The notes under the pieces are model-generated. The model saw only the letters and a list, made by a program, of their open reading frames with translations. It did not search any database and was not told the origin of the DNA. From Armatimonadota bacterium (GTDB taxonomy: Bacteria > Armatimonadota > Fimbriimonadia > Fimbriimonadales > Fimbriimonadaceae): a DNA stretch of 45,869 nucleotides. Every line of letters starts with the position of its first letter. Within the stretch, counting starts at the first letter, position 1. Position numbers and translations under genes: made by a program. This document shows, piece after piece, positions 6,841 to 15,316 of the stretch. The stretch spans positions 1 to 45,869 of the forward strand of contig DAIDHV010000011.1 of assembly GCA_027451905.1 (NCBI GenBank), read 5' to 3'.

Positions 6841-8112
6841 CTATTCAAGAGATTGGGAATACACGGCGCGGATAACTTCATCGGGAGTCGTCCAGCCGTC
6901 CAGAACTTTCTTTTTGCCATCTTCCAGCATGGTTCTAAATCCTTGCTCTTTGGCAATTCTCATCATGGTTGGAATATCGGCCTTTTCGGCAATGGCGGCT
7001 CTAAATTTGGGGGTGCCCAATATCAGCTCAAAAACGCCAATTCGGCCCTTGTATCCGGTTCCTCTGCACTCTGGGCAGCCCTTGCCTTTCATGATTTTTC
7101 CGGAACTGACTTCTTCCTTGGTTAAATGGAGCATTTCAATATGGTCTGGTTCTGGCTCTAAAGGAATGCGGCATTTGCTGCAGTTCAACCGCACCAGCCT
7201 TTGGGCAAGAATCGCCACCGTAACTCCCGCAATTAAATACGGTTCGGCACCCATATCCACCATACGGCCTATGGTTTCAATGGCATTGTTGGTGTGAATG
7301 GTGCTAAGAACAAGGTGACCGGTAAGCCCCGCTTGGATTCCGATTGCAAGGGAATCGGGATCACGCATTTCTCCAACCATCATCACATCGGGGTCTTGTC
7401 TTAAAAATGTCCGCATAACGCGGGGAAAGCTCATCTTTTCTGTGACTTGAACCTGGGCTATGTTCTTTTCAAATTCATATTCAATCGGGTCTTCAACCGT
7501 CACGATATTCCTTGCTTTGGAATCGAATTTGTGGAGAGAGGCATAAAGAGTAGAAGTCTTTCCTGAACCAGTTGGACCAGTTACCAAGATAAGCCCATAC
7601 GGGATCGCGATTGCCTTTTGCCAATTGACAAACACGTCTTCTGGCATTCCAAGTTTTTGCAGATCAACCCTCATAGAATTGGGGTCAAGAATTCTTAAGA
7701 CAAACTTTTCACCATTGAGGCAAGGCACGCAGCTGGCACGAGCAGAGAGATGGCGCCCGTTGTACTCCATGTCAATACGCCCATCTTGAGGTTCTCGAGT
7801 TTCATCAATCCTCATTCCAGAAGCGAGCTTTAAACGGGCTATAACGTTGCCAGCTTCTTCAGGCGGCAATTGACCGGTATCGTGTAGCTGGCCATCCTGC
7901 CGAAATCGGATTCTTAACTGCTCTCTTTCCGGTTGAAGGTGAATGTCGCTCGTGCCAGTTTCCAGAGCATTCATAAAGATCGAATCAACAATTCCAACTG
8001 CATGGGATACAGAATCGCCACCCATGTCCCTCATGCTGCCTTGCTCGCGCAGAATCAAGCGGAACTTTCGGTTTGTACCAAAGTTTGTATATTGGGAATC
8101 TGAAATGGCCAT
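6841..8112 (-). CDS. GspE/PilB-type secretion or type IV pilus ATPase, short form
   Basis: A 423-aa hexameric ATPase that would power pilin or pseudopilin assembly at the inner membrane. Visible motifs are the Walker A GPTGSGKT (residues 179-186), the Asp box (DPIEYEFE), the Walker B VGEMRD (246-251), the His box ending STIHTNNA, and a tetracysteine zinc site CSKC followed about 30 residues later by CPEC, which distinguishes GspE/PilB from PilT. The usual N-terminal MshEN/N1 domain of about 150 residues is missing: the N2 domain (GTSDIHLQPE) begins near residue 53. No other pilus gene is adjacent. A TATAAA box at 8168-8173 and an inverted repeat lie upstream. Confidence 0.9.
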   Translation of the reverse strand: MAISDSQYTNFGTNRKFRLILREQGSMRDMGGDSVSHAVGIVDSIFMNALETGTSDIHLQPEREQLRIRFRQDGQLHDTGQLPPEEAGNVIARLKLASGMRIDETREPQDGRIDMEYNGRHLSARASCVPCLNGEKFVLRILDPNSMRVDLQKLGMPEDVFVNWQKAIAIPYGLILVTGPTGSGKTSTLYASLHKFDSKARNIVTVEDPIEYEFEKNIAQVQVTEKMSFPRVMRTFLRQDPDVMMVGEMRDPDSLAIGIQAGLTGHLVLSTIHTNNAIETIGRMVDMGAEPYLIAGVTVAILAQRLVRLNCSKCRIPLEPEPDHIEMLHLTKEEVSSGKIMKGKGCPECRGTGYKGRIGVFELILGTPKFRAAIAEKADIPTMMRIAKEQGFRTMLEDGKKKVLDGWTTPDEVIRAVYSQSLE

Positions 8113-8124
8113 ATCGTTTCTTTT

Positions 8125-8165
8125 AGAGGCATGAGCAGCAGGATTTGGTTCGCGCCAATGCCTCT
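8125..8165. promoter_or_regulatory. inverted repeat in the leader of the PilB-like gene
   Basis: AGAGGCAT at 8125-8132 pairs perfectly with ATGCCTCT at 8158-8165 across 25 bases. A minus-strand -10-like TATAAA (complement of 8168-8173) places the transcript start at about 8161, so the hairpin would lie at the 5 prime end of the message. Function unknown. Confidence 0.35.
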
Positions 8166-8210
8166 TCTTTATAGCTTAACAGGTTATTGAATCCGTGGTG
8201 GCAGGTATTG

Positions 8211-9605
8211 CTATTTTGGAATGCCTGGTTCCGTGAGCAAGGCAGGATCCAAAACTCTCTTCAAAGTCGCCTCATCCATTAACCCCTCTTCAAGAACGAT
8301 CTCGGGGATGGTTCTCTTTTCATGAAGGGATCGCTTCACAACCTTAGCAGCCATTTGGTATCCAATATGGGGGTTGAGGGCAGTGGCAAGGGAAGGCGAA
8401 GTCTCCGCATATTGGCGGCACCGATCCTTGTCTGCCTTGATCCCTTCGATGCAGTTTTTGGTAAATGTATCTAGGGTATTGCTTAAAATCGTGAGGGCAA
8501 ATCGGGCGGAAAAAGCCATTCCCGGCATCATGACGTTGAGTTCAAGTTGACCAGCCTGAACCGAGTAATCTATTGCCGCACACTGGCCCAAGACCTGGTA
8601 AAGAACAATGTTGAGGTTCTCGGCCATGCTTGGATTAATCTTTCCCGGCATAATGGATGAGCCTGGCTGCACTGCCGGCAAGACAATTTCTGCCATGCCG
8701 GTTAGGGGTCCAGAACACATGAGCCTCAGGTCATTGCTAATCCTTGTTAACTCTAACGCCAGCATTCTAAGGCCAGAACTCAAAGCCGCCATTGGCAAAT
8801 TGCTTTGCATTGCCTCTCGAAGGTCCGGAGCCGGCCGAAACGGAAGTTTAGTTTCATCGGCTAGATGTTTAACCGCTAGGGCTCTGTAATCGGGATGAGT
8901 ATTCAACCCGGTTCCCGCCGCACTACCTCCAATTCCAAGTTCTTCTAGTTCGTAGGCGGCATTTTCTAGCCACCTCTTTGATTTAGCCACTGCCACCGCA
9001 TAAGCGGCAAACTCTTGCCCTAATCTTATTGGCACAGCGTCTTGCAAGTGAGTTCGGGCTGATTTGAGCACAGCGTCAAATTCAGATGCTTTGGCTTCAA
9101 GGGCATGCTGCAGCCGATCAACAGAGCCGAAAAGCTTTGACAAAGCTATTCGGCTCATGATCCTCATCGCAGATGGGAACGTGTCATTTGTGCTTTGACC
9201 GTAATTGGGATGATCATTTGGGTTGACTAATTTGTACTTACCCAATTTCCCACCCAATATTTCTTCGGCGCGGTTGGCAAGAACCTCATTGCAATTCATA
9301 TTGATGCTGGTTCCTGCACCCATATGAAAAACATCAACCGGAAACTGGTCAAGAAATTTCCCTTCAAGAATTTCATCGGCTGCCTGGATAATCGCTTTTC
9401 CCACTTTTTCATCCAGCAAGCCCAGTTCTAAGTTGGCTCTTGTGCAAGACTTTTTCAGCAATATGTAGGCACGGATCATGTCGGGGGCAACAGTTAGCCC
9501 AGAAATCTGGAATAGATTTCGGCTCCTTTCCGCTTGGCTGCCCCAATAGGCATTCTTGGGAACTTTGACTTCGCCGAGGCTGTCTTTTTCAATTCTAAAC
9601 TCCAT
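8211..9605 (-). CDS. fumC: class II fumarate hydratase (fumarase C)
   Basis: 464 aa, the normal length for class II fumarase, which interconverts fumarate and malate in the TCA cycle. The superfamily signature GSSIMPGKINP lies at residues 315-325, with its catalytic Ser in the SS loop. Other marks are STNDTFPSAM (residues 138-147), THLQDA with the active-site His188, and a C-terminal NPHIGY. STNDTFP and the C-terminus favour fumarase over aspartate ammonia-lyase, which usually reads NDAYP. The Ile in GKINP and Ser-Met-Ala-Glu after it are mild departures from the common PGKVNPTQ, so aspartase is not fully excluded. It is transcribed divergently from accB with only 29 bases between the start codons. 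Confidence 0.85.
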   Translation of the reverse strand: MEFRIEKDSLGEVKVPKNAYWGSQAERSRNLFQISGLTVAPDMIRAYILLKKSCTRANLELGLLDEKVGKAIIQAADEILEGKFLDQFPVDVFHMGAGTSINMNCNEVLANRAEEILGGKLGKYKLVNPNDHPNYGQSTNDTFPSAMRIMSRIALSKLFGSVDRLQHALEAKASEFDAVLKSARTHLQDAVPIRLGQEFAAYAVAVAKSKRWLENAAYELEELGIGGSAAGTGLNTHPDYRALAVKHLADETKLPFRPAPDLREAMQSNLPMAALSSGLRMLALELTRISNDLRLMCSGPLTGMAEIVLPAVQPGSSIMPGKINPSMAENLNIVLYQVLGQCAAIDYSVQAGQLELNVMMPGMAFSARFALTILSNTLDTFTKNCIEGIKADKDRCRQYAETSPSLATALNPHIGYQMAAKVVKRSLHEKRTIPEIVLEEGLMDEATLKRVLDPALLTEPGIPK

Positions 9606-9634
9606 ATGTAAAGGATTACCAGAAGTGATTCATA

Positions 9635-10111
9635 ATGAACCAAGTGTCTGACGCAGAAAATCCCATCACACAGCTTGCTAGGCTGATGGAACAGTTCAAC
9701 TTGGAAGAAGGAGAACTGGCTCGTGACGGAGTCAAGGTTCGATTTGCCCGCAGAAAGAAACAAACCTTGGCCGCCGCTGCCCCAGTCATTGCTGGGCAAA
9801 CGCATGAGGACGAAAGTGAAGATTTGGCTGCCGAACAAGATGAATCGGAAGCCAAAGAACCGGCTGGGCCAGGAACCCCAATACTGTCTCCAATGACTGG
9901 AATTTATTACGTTTCTTCTGGACCAAACGCCCCTCCCTATGTGAAAGTGGGAAGTCATTTCGAAGCAGGGGAAGTGATTGGGCTGATTGAAGCCATGAAG
10001 GTCTTTAACGAAGTGACGGCTACCGAAGCAGGCACAGTCGTGAAGATTTCAGCGGAAACCGCAAAAGTCATCAACCAAGGCGATCCGATTCTTTACTACA
10101 AACCGGAATGA
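9635..10111 (+). CDS. accB: biotin carboxyl carrier protein of acetyl-CoA carboxylase
   Basis: 158 aa. The C-terminal biotinyl domain carries EAMKVFNEV, with biotinylated Lys122, preceded by the characteristic SPMTGIYY and the thumb-like segment around SSGPNAPPYVKVG. The N-terminal part is the usual short helix (ITQLARLMEQFNLEEGEL) plus an acidic, Ala-rich linker (about residues 45-80). The protein carries the carboxyl group between biotin carboxylase and carboxyltransferase in fatty-acid synthesis. No accC is adjacent, which is unusual because accB and accC are commonly paired. Its stop overlaps the hom start by four bases (ATGA), so the two are cotranscribed. Confidence 0.93.
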   Translation: MNQVSDAENPITQLARLMEQFNLEEGELARDGVKVRFARRKKQTLAAAAPVIAGQTHEDESEDLAAEQDESEAKEPAGPGTPILSPMTGIYYVSSGPNAPPYVKVGSHFEAGEVIGLIEAMKVFNEVTATEAGTVVKISAETAKVINQGDPILYYKPE

Positions 10112-11409
10112 GTCAGCAGAAGTCATTAAGAGTGGGGTTCCTCGGGTTTGGAACGGTTGGCTCTGGGGTGTTTCGGATGCTTCAGGACAACTACGCGGCA
10201 GTCACCGATCGAATTGGGTTTCCGGTTGAAATTGTTAAAATCGGCATTCGGGACCTCAGCAAGAGCCGCGATGTGGATCAATCTCTGCTGACCGATGACC
10301 TTGAATCCATTGTCAATGATCCTTCCATTGATGTCGTTTTAGAGTTAATCGGAGGAATTGATCCGGCAGAGAAGTTAGTTGAAACCGCGCTTCTCAACAA
10401 AAAATCAGTTGTGACTGCAAATAAGGAGCTGATGGCCAAACAAGGATCAAGGCTAGTCCACTTGGCAAAGGAGGGCCAGTTAGACCTTCATTTTGAAGCT
10501 GCGGTCGGAGGCGGAATTCCGCTCATCCAGCCCATTAAGCATCAACTGTCTGGGAATGACGTCTTAAAGCTGATCGGCATCCTTAACGGAACGTGCAACT
10601 ATATCCTGACGCGTATGGATTTGGAAGGATCGGATCTTGCCGAAGTGTTAAAGGATGCTCAGGCACTTGGCTTTGCAGAAGCTGATCCTACCAACGATGT
10701 TGAAGGGTTCGATACGCTCTATAAACTGGCAGTTCTCACTGCGATTGCATACGGGAAGCTGCCGGATGTCAGCGGTATTTACCGACAAGGCATCAGTGGT
10801 CTGAAGTCAGAAGAGTTTAAGTATGCGGAAATCCTCGGCTATAAAATCAAGCTCCTTGGGATTGTAGAACCGGTAGCAGATGGCAAAGTCTTAGCCCGAG
10901 TTCACCCCACGTTTGTCCCGCTTAGTCACCCAATCTCTAGCGTCAATGGGGTCAATAACGCAGTTTGGTTGCATGGAGACTTTGTCGGCGATATCATGTT
11001 TTCTGGCAAAGGGGCCGGCGGTGATCCCACAGCTTCTGCCGTGGTTGGAGATCTTATTGACGTAGGCAGGAACATGGCGGCAAACGGTCCTGGAAGCGCG
11101 ATTCCTTTTGGGGTGGGATTAGAAACAGAGTCGATCAATGAGCTTAGCAGTGGCTATTATCTGCGCATCCGCGTCAACGATCAGCCTAAGGTTCTTGGGG
11201 AGATTGCCATGGTGTTTGGCGAACAAGAGGTTTCTCTTAGCGCGATGGAGATGAAGGTTTTAGATCCTTTGGCAAAAGTTGGTGAAATTGTCTTTTTAAC
11301 TCACAAGTGCAAAGAGAAAAACTTTCAGCAGGCAATTACTGAACTTAAAAAATTGGCGAGTGTTCGCTCAATTGAAGCTTTTTTAAGGGTTGAAGATGAC
11401 CGTTTGTGA
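10108..11409 (+). CDS. hom: homoserine dehydrogenase
   Basis: 433 aa. It reduces aspartate semialdehyde to homoserine for threonine and methionine synthesis. The N-terminal NAD(P) fold has GFGTVGSGV (residues 12-20). The catalytic domain contains NKELMA, GGGIPLI and the family signature LNGTCNYIL with GFAEADPTNDVEG. The last about 80 residues (LRIRVNDQPKVLGEIAMVFG) form an ACT domain, the usual place for threonine feedback. It overlaps accB by four bases at an ATGA junction. Length and motifs are standard. Confidence 0.95.
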   Translation: MSQQKSLRVGFLGFGTVGSGVFRMLQDNYAAVTDRIGFPVEIVKIGIRDLSKSRDVDQSLLTDDLESIVNDPSIDVVLELIGGIDPAEKLVETALLNKKSVVTANKELMAKQGSRLVHLAKEGQLDLHFEAAVGGGIPLIQPIKHQLSGNDVLKLIGILNGTCNYILTRMDLEGSDLAEVLKDAQALGFAEADPTNDVEGFDTLYKLAVLTAIAYGKLPDVSGIYRQGISGLKSEEFKYAEILGYKIKLLGIVEPVADGKVLARVHPTFVPLSHPISSVNGVNNAVWLHGDFVGDIMFSGKGAGGDPTASAVVGDLIDVGRNMAANGPGSAIPFGVGLETESINELSSGYYLRIRVNDQPKVLGEIAMVFGEQEVSLSAMEMKVLDPLAKVGEIVFLTHKCKEKNFQQAITELKKLASVRSIEAFLRVEDDRL

Positions 11410-11430
11410 GCATTTTGCCCTCAATGCATC

Positions 11431-11446
11431 GTCTAATCAGTTAGAC
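11431..11446. terminator. short hairpin after hom, possible weak terminator
   Basis: GTCTAA-TCAG-TTAGAC forms a six-base-pair stem with a four-base loop 21 bases after the hom stop, but no T-run follows. It may be a terminator of another type or a binding site. Confidence 0.3.
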
Positions 11447-11512
11447 TGTGATTTGTACCTGGTTGAGCCGATATTTAGGTAAGCACCATCTCCTTTGCAA
11501 TTTAATTTGAAT

Positions 11513-12844
11513 ATGAAGATTTTGAACTTAATCACTTCCAGAAAGGTGACGGTTGTTGCCGTTATCTCGGTTTTAACTCTGGTTGCCATTATTGGTTGTG
11601 GCGGAGGGGGCGGTAGCTCTTCCACAGGTTCGCTGACCACTTCAACCTCTGGCGCACCAACTTCAAGCACGTCTTCATCAGGTTCAACGACCTCAACGAG
11701 CAGCAGCGGCTCGACAACTTCGACCGGTTCCACAACATCCACTGGTTCCACCACTTCAACCGGAGCCACGGGAACTAGCGGCACAACTGGCACAACCGGT
11801 ACTACTGGCACAACCGGTACTACCGGCACAACCGGCACAACCGGTACAACTGGTACCACTGGCACTTTGCCGAGCAACGTTTTAATTTACAACTACCCGC
11901 CTCCGCCTGCAACCTCCATTAACGTCCATTCGATTTCACCGTCGGGAACAAATGACACGCAGATTGCAACCTACAACACCACTTCCATCGAAGCGATTTC
12001 TCCGGACCCCCAGATTGCCAATGGCTATGTGATTGCCCTGAGCAATAACTCGAGCAATACGTCTTACGATCTGTATTTTGCAACCCTTTCAGGCGGAGCC
12101 TTAAACACAAGTAGCGCGGTTCGGCTTACCACCAATACCTTCGGGCAGGTGTATTCGGTTCAGGTCTCTCAGGATGGGACCAAAATCATTACCGTAGCTG
12201 GTGCAACGGGAGGCAGCGGAAACCTGTACTCCATGAGCTTTTCTGATGCAAACAATTCCCCTGTCGTCAGCAATATGAAGCAGCTGGATTCTGCAGACAA
12301 CGCCTACTTGGCTGAGAACAGCACTTCAATTTGTTATACAAAATTGGTTAGCGGGTTGGGCCAAATTTTCCTAATCAACGTCGATGGCACCGGACAGTCC
12401 CAGCTAACTTCTGATAACGCAGATCACACCGATCCTCAGTTCGACAAGTCGAGCGCCAATGTGTGCTGGGCCCAGACTCCTCCTGGCACCGGATTGAACG
12501 GCCAATATGATATTTGGATGTCCTCATCCACCGGAACCAACAAGCATCAGGTCACCAATGTTGGAACCGGAAATAATGCGGCAACCCCTTGCTTTTCACC
12601 TTCCGGAAGCACAATCGGATTTGTTTATATCAACACTTCGAATGCGGCTAATTCTGGCATCTACACCATTTCAACCGCAGGTTCTGGCCAAACATCGGTG
12701 GTCCTCAACTCCCAAATTTGGGTGGGACTGTACTGGACGAACAGTAGCGGAACTGGATTCATGCCCGGAGGGGGTAGTTCTGTATCACTTGGTGGATCGG
12801 ACCTTCATATCCTTCGGCTGATTCAAGAAGGCCGCTGGCCCTGA
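11513..12844 (+). CDS. lipoprotein with Ser/Thr/Gly tandem-repeat linker and TolB-like propeller
   Basis: 443 aa from ATG 11513; a TTG at 11495 in frame would only lengthen the signal. A lipoprotein signal ends in the lipobox AIIGC with Cys29, followed by a run of Gly. Residues about 35-120 are low complexity, first STTSTGS-type and then about nine TTG/GTT tripeptides, and would form a flexible stalk. The remainder has repeating blades of the WD40-like/TolB type (TKIITVAG; DPQFDKSSANVCWAQ; PCFSPSGSTIGFVY), so a beta-propeller exposed at the outer membrane or cell surface is likely. It is a single gene with a hairpin upstream and a convergent neighbour downstream. Function unknown. Confidence 0.75.
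   Translation: MKILNLITSRKVTVVAVISVLTLVAIIGCGGGGGSSSTGSLTTSTSGAPTSSTSSSGSTTSTSSSGSTTSTGSTTSTGSTTSTGATGTSGTTGTTGTTGTTGTTGTTGTTGTTGTTGTLPSNVLIYNYPPPPATSINVHSISPSGTNDTQIATYNTTSIEAISPDPQIANGYVIALSNNSSNTSYDLYFATLSGGALNTSSAVRLTTNTFGQVYSVQVSQDGTKIITVAGATGGSGNLYSMSFSDANNSPVVSNMKQLDSADNAYLAENSTSICYTKLVSGLGQIFLINVDGTGQSQLTSDNADHTDPQFDKSSANVCWAQTPPGTGLNGQYDIWMSSSTGTNKHQVTNVGTGNNAATPCFSPSGSTIGFVYINTSNAANSGIYTISTAGSGQTSVVLNSQIWVGLYWTNSSGTGFMPGGGSSVSLGGSDLHILRLIQEGRWP
11690..11866 (+). repeat. tandem nucleotide repeats encoding STTSTG and TTG units
   Basis: The 11690-11765 part repeats an 18-base ACTTCAACCGGTTCCACA-like unit. The 11776-11866 part repeats a 9-base unit of the form ACAACCGGT/ACTACTGGC about nine times. 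Third-position variation is limited, so slippage is plausible. Confidence 0.8.
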
Positions 12845-12859
12845 ACGCAGAGCTTCAGT

Positions 12860-12876
12860 TAAGCCGAGGCTTATTT
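12860..12876. terminator. short hairpin between convergent genes
   Basis: TAAGC-CGAG-GCTTA followed by TTTG lies in the 59-base gap between the lipoprotein and the convergent HAD gene. The stem is only five base pairs. Confidence 0.3.
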
Positions 12877-12903
12877 GTGGATTCCAAGTTTGACGAGGAC
12901 TAA

Positions 12904-13677
12904 TTATTTGCCAGATGGAGACATCAGGGCTTGATAAACCTGATCCAAAGATTTCACGATCAGATTGGGTAAGGGCCCTGAAGTTGGTATAGGCTCTGGT
13001 CCAACCCCCTCTTTTGCACTGGGCGGCACATCCGAAGGTCGGCGAATCCAAGCCGTGGTCCACTGATGAGACATTGCAGGCACAATGTCATGGGCAAAAC
13101 TGTTTCCGACCATCAAAATTTGACTGCCGGAAGTTCCTGACAAGTCTTCGGCTTTGGCAAAGACTCGCTCTTCTGGTTTGCCAAATCCAAGTTCACCTTC
13201 TATCAAAACAAAATCAAAATACTCTTCAATTTCAAGATGTTGAAGCTCGTGACGTTGGATGTCGGCAGGACCGTTTGTCATCACTCCCAACGGAATTTGC
13301 CCCTTTAATGAATCCAAAATGGCCCTTGCATCCGGAAATAACCTCAGGGCTGTAGACCTGTTCTTAAAATAGATTTCAGAAAGGCTGACGGCAAGATTCT
13401 CATCAACAATCCCTAAGTGGCGCAGAGTCCGGCGCATTAACTCGGTCCTCGTGGATTCTCCCTTGACCAAATATTGTTCTTTCCAACCTTGAGACGTCAA
13501 ATGAGGGCAAAAAAGCTGAAACTCAGTAGCCCAGGCTTTCATCATCTGGATTGGCTTGATGCCTTCAATTTCTACTTCGGAAAATGTTTGCCGCAGCCCC
13601 CACTTGGCTGCATCCCAATAGGCACAAAGAGTATCGTCTAGGTCAAAGAAGATGGTTTTAATGTCATAGAAGCTCAA
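12904..13677 (-). CDS. HAD superfamily hydrolase (YjjG-like)
   Basis: 257 aa. All HAD motifs are present: FDLDDTLC (nucleophile Asp12 and acid Asp14), VMTNGP with the motif II Thr, Lys in FGKPEERVFAKA, and MVGNSFAHDI with the motif IV Asp. The helical cap between motifs I and II fits subclass IA, as in pyrimidine 5-prime-nucleotidase YjjG or phosphoglycolate phosphatase. The substrate is not predictable from sequence. The start overlaps the trpS stop by four bases, making it the last gene of the lysA - M50 protease - trpS - HAD operon. Confidence 0.85.
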   Translation of the reverse strand: MSFYDIKTIFFDLDDTLCAYWDAAKWGLRQTFSEVEIEGIKPIQMMKAWATEFQLFCPHLTSQGWKEQYLVKGESTRTELMRRTLRHLGIVDENLAVSLSEIYFKNRSTALRLFPDARAILDSLKGQIPLGVMTNGPADIQRHELQHLEIEEYFDFVLIEGELGFGKPEERVFAKAEDLSGTSGSQILMVGNSFAHDIVPAMSHQWTTAWIRRPSDVPPSAKEGVGPEPIPTSGPLPNLIVKSLDQVYQALMSPSGK

Positions 13678-14687
13678 GCAAACCTCATTGCGGCTTTCGC
13701 ATCGGCTAGAGTCTTTGAAGCGACTTCGGCTGCCTTTTCGGCTCCTTCTTTCAGCATCAAATTGATGGTATGGTCATCCAATTCTTTCCTGCGCTCTCGA
13801 ATAGGTCGGTAGTATTCATTGATAGATTCGATGCACTCTTTTTTACTTTGCATGCACCCTCTAAGCCCTTCACGATCTTCATTCCATTGAGATTCCCAGT
13901 TTGGGCTGTAGACTCGCAAGTATTGGCAAACCGCACAGCCTTCCGGAATCCCAGGATCAGTTTTTTTGATTTTGGAAGGAGTTGTATAGGCCGACATTAT
14001 CTTGGCTGCAGTTTCATCTTCTGAATCTTTGATGTAAATGCAATTATCGTAAGATTTCGACATTTTCCTCATGTCTGTGCCTGGCAGTACCGCTTCATCT
14101 CCGATGATGTTTTTGAATTCCGGGAATACCTCACCATACAGTCGATTAAAGCGCCTTGCGATTTCTCGACTGATTTCCAGATGAGGGGCTTGATCTTTTC
14201 CAACCGGAACTCCAAATGGCCGGTAGAGCAGAATATCGGCGGCTTGGAGCACTGGATACCCAAGTAAGCCAAACGGGACCGAGTCAGCGGCTAAGTCCGC
14301 CTTTTTTTCCTTGAAGGTCGGCACTCGCTCCAGCCATCCAAGGGGTGTAATCATGGATAGCAAAAGGCAAAGTTCAGCGTGCTGAGGAACGTGAGACTGC
14401 AAAAAGATTACGGACCTAGCCGGATCAATGCCACAAGCTACAAAGTCTCTTGCGACTTCCCGAGAGCTTCTAGAAATTTGCTCTGGATCCTCAAAATGAG
14501 TTGTGAGAGCATGATAGTCGGCGACCATGCAGAAAAGATCGGCTTGCTCTTGCAATTTCACCCAATTTCTTAGGGCTCCTTCATAATTTCCGAGGTGCAA
14601 AAACCCGGTAGAACGCATACCGCTTAGTATTTTTTGGCGGGGATTGGAAGGGATTTGATGAGAGTTAGAGCCCTGAGACGTGGTCAT
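13674..14687 (-). CDS. trpS: tryptophanyl-tRNA synthetase
   Basis: 337 aa, typical for bacterial TrpRS, which charges tRNA-Trp. The class I signatures are visible: HLGNYEGAL (HIGH-type, residues 31-39) and KMSKSYDN (KMSKS loop). The tryptophan pocket region GYPVLQAADILLY and VPVGKDQAPHLE are also typical. The N-terminus starts with about 18 residues of Ser/Asn-rich extension before the catalytic domain. It overlaps the M50 protease gene by four bases at its start and the HAD gene by four bases at its end, so all are tightly coupled. Confidence 0.95.
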   Translation of the reverse strand: MTTSQGSNSHQIPSNPRQKILSGMRSTGFLHLGNYEGALRNWVKLQEQADLFCMVADYHALTTHFEDPEQISRSSREVARDFVACGIDPARSVIFLQSHVPQHAELCLLLSMITPLGWLERVPTFKEKKADLAADSVPFGLLGYPVLQAADILLYRPFGVPVGKDQAPHLEISREIARRFNRLYGEVFPEFKNIIGDEAVLPGTDMRKMSKSYDNCIYIKDSEDETAAKIMSAYTTPSKIKKTDPGIPEGCAVCQYLRVYSPNWESQWNEDREGLRGCMQSKKECIESINEYYRPIRERRKELDDHTINLMLKEGAEKAAEVASKTLADAKAAMRFA

Positions 14688-15313
14688 GCTCTAATCCCAG
14701 TGAGGAGGTTCGTAACATTGTTAACGGACGTGAAAAGAAAGTTGTGTCTGCTTGAATCCAACAAGATCACCAAGAAGATAACTCCCATAAAGCCAATCCT
14801 CCGTTGGAACTGGAACCACCGAACTCTCGGCACTTCTGGCAAAAGCAGTCCAACAAGCCAGTGACCGTCTAAGGGCGAAATTGGGACTAGGTTGAACAGG
14901 GCCAATTCAATGTTTATCCAAGTGCCAAGGAAAAAGAAGCTCTCTAGTGTGGTGCTTCCAGATGTAAGAAAGACTCTGAAAAGAGACGCGTAGATAGCCG
15001 CTTGGCAAACATTAGAGATTGGGCCCGCGATGACCGCAACAAAGAGATCCCATCTTGGATTGCGCATTTTTCGGCTGTCCATCGGTGATGGCTTTCCCCA
15101 ACCAAATCCAAAACCTAAGAGGCTAGACAAAACCATCATCACGGAACCAACGGGGTCCAGATGTTTGAAGAGGTTTAAAGTGACTCTGCCGTACATCCTT
15201 GGGGTTGGGTCTCCGGCAAGGTCCGCAAATTTACAGTGTGCGTACTCATGGATACCAATCCCCAAAAACAGGATAAATAAGCTGCTGACAACTTGAATTG
15301 GGTCTACATTCAT
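14684..15313 (-). CDS. site-2 protease-like M50 family membrane metalloprotease
   Basis: 209 aa, mostly hydrophobic with about five predicted membrane segments. The zinc motif HEYAH is at residues 22-26 in the first helix, and the third ligand motif NLVPISPLDG lies near the C-terminal third. The segment GDPTPRMYGRVTLNLFKHLDPVGS is typical of the small S2P group that lacks PDZ domains. These proteases cleave substrates within the membrane, and their targets are usually unknown. It sits between lysA (three-base gap) and trpS (four-base overlap). It is a second, smaller M50 protease besides the RseP-type gene at 17911-19278. Confidence 0.9.
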   Translation of the reverse strand: MNVDPIQVVSSLFILFLGIGIHEYAHCKFADLAGDPTPRMYGRVTLNLFKHLDPVGSVMMVLSSLLGFGFGWGKPSPMDSRKMRNPRWDLFVAVIAGPISNVCQAAIYASLFRVFLTSGSTTLESFFFLGTWINIELALFNLVPISPLDGHWLVGLLLPEVPRVRWFQFQRRIGFMGVIFLVILLDSSRHNFLFTSVNNVTNLLTGIRA

Positions 15314-15316
15314 GAT

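Noticed and set aside
11437-11877. Minus-strand open frame encoding a VVPVVPVV repeat protein
   Set aside because: It is the antisense shadow of the TTG/GTT repeats in the lipoprotein gene, and it has no independent start signal or homology.
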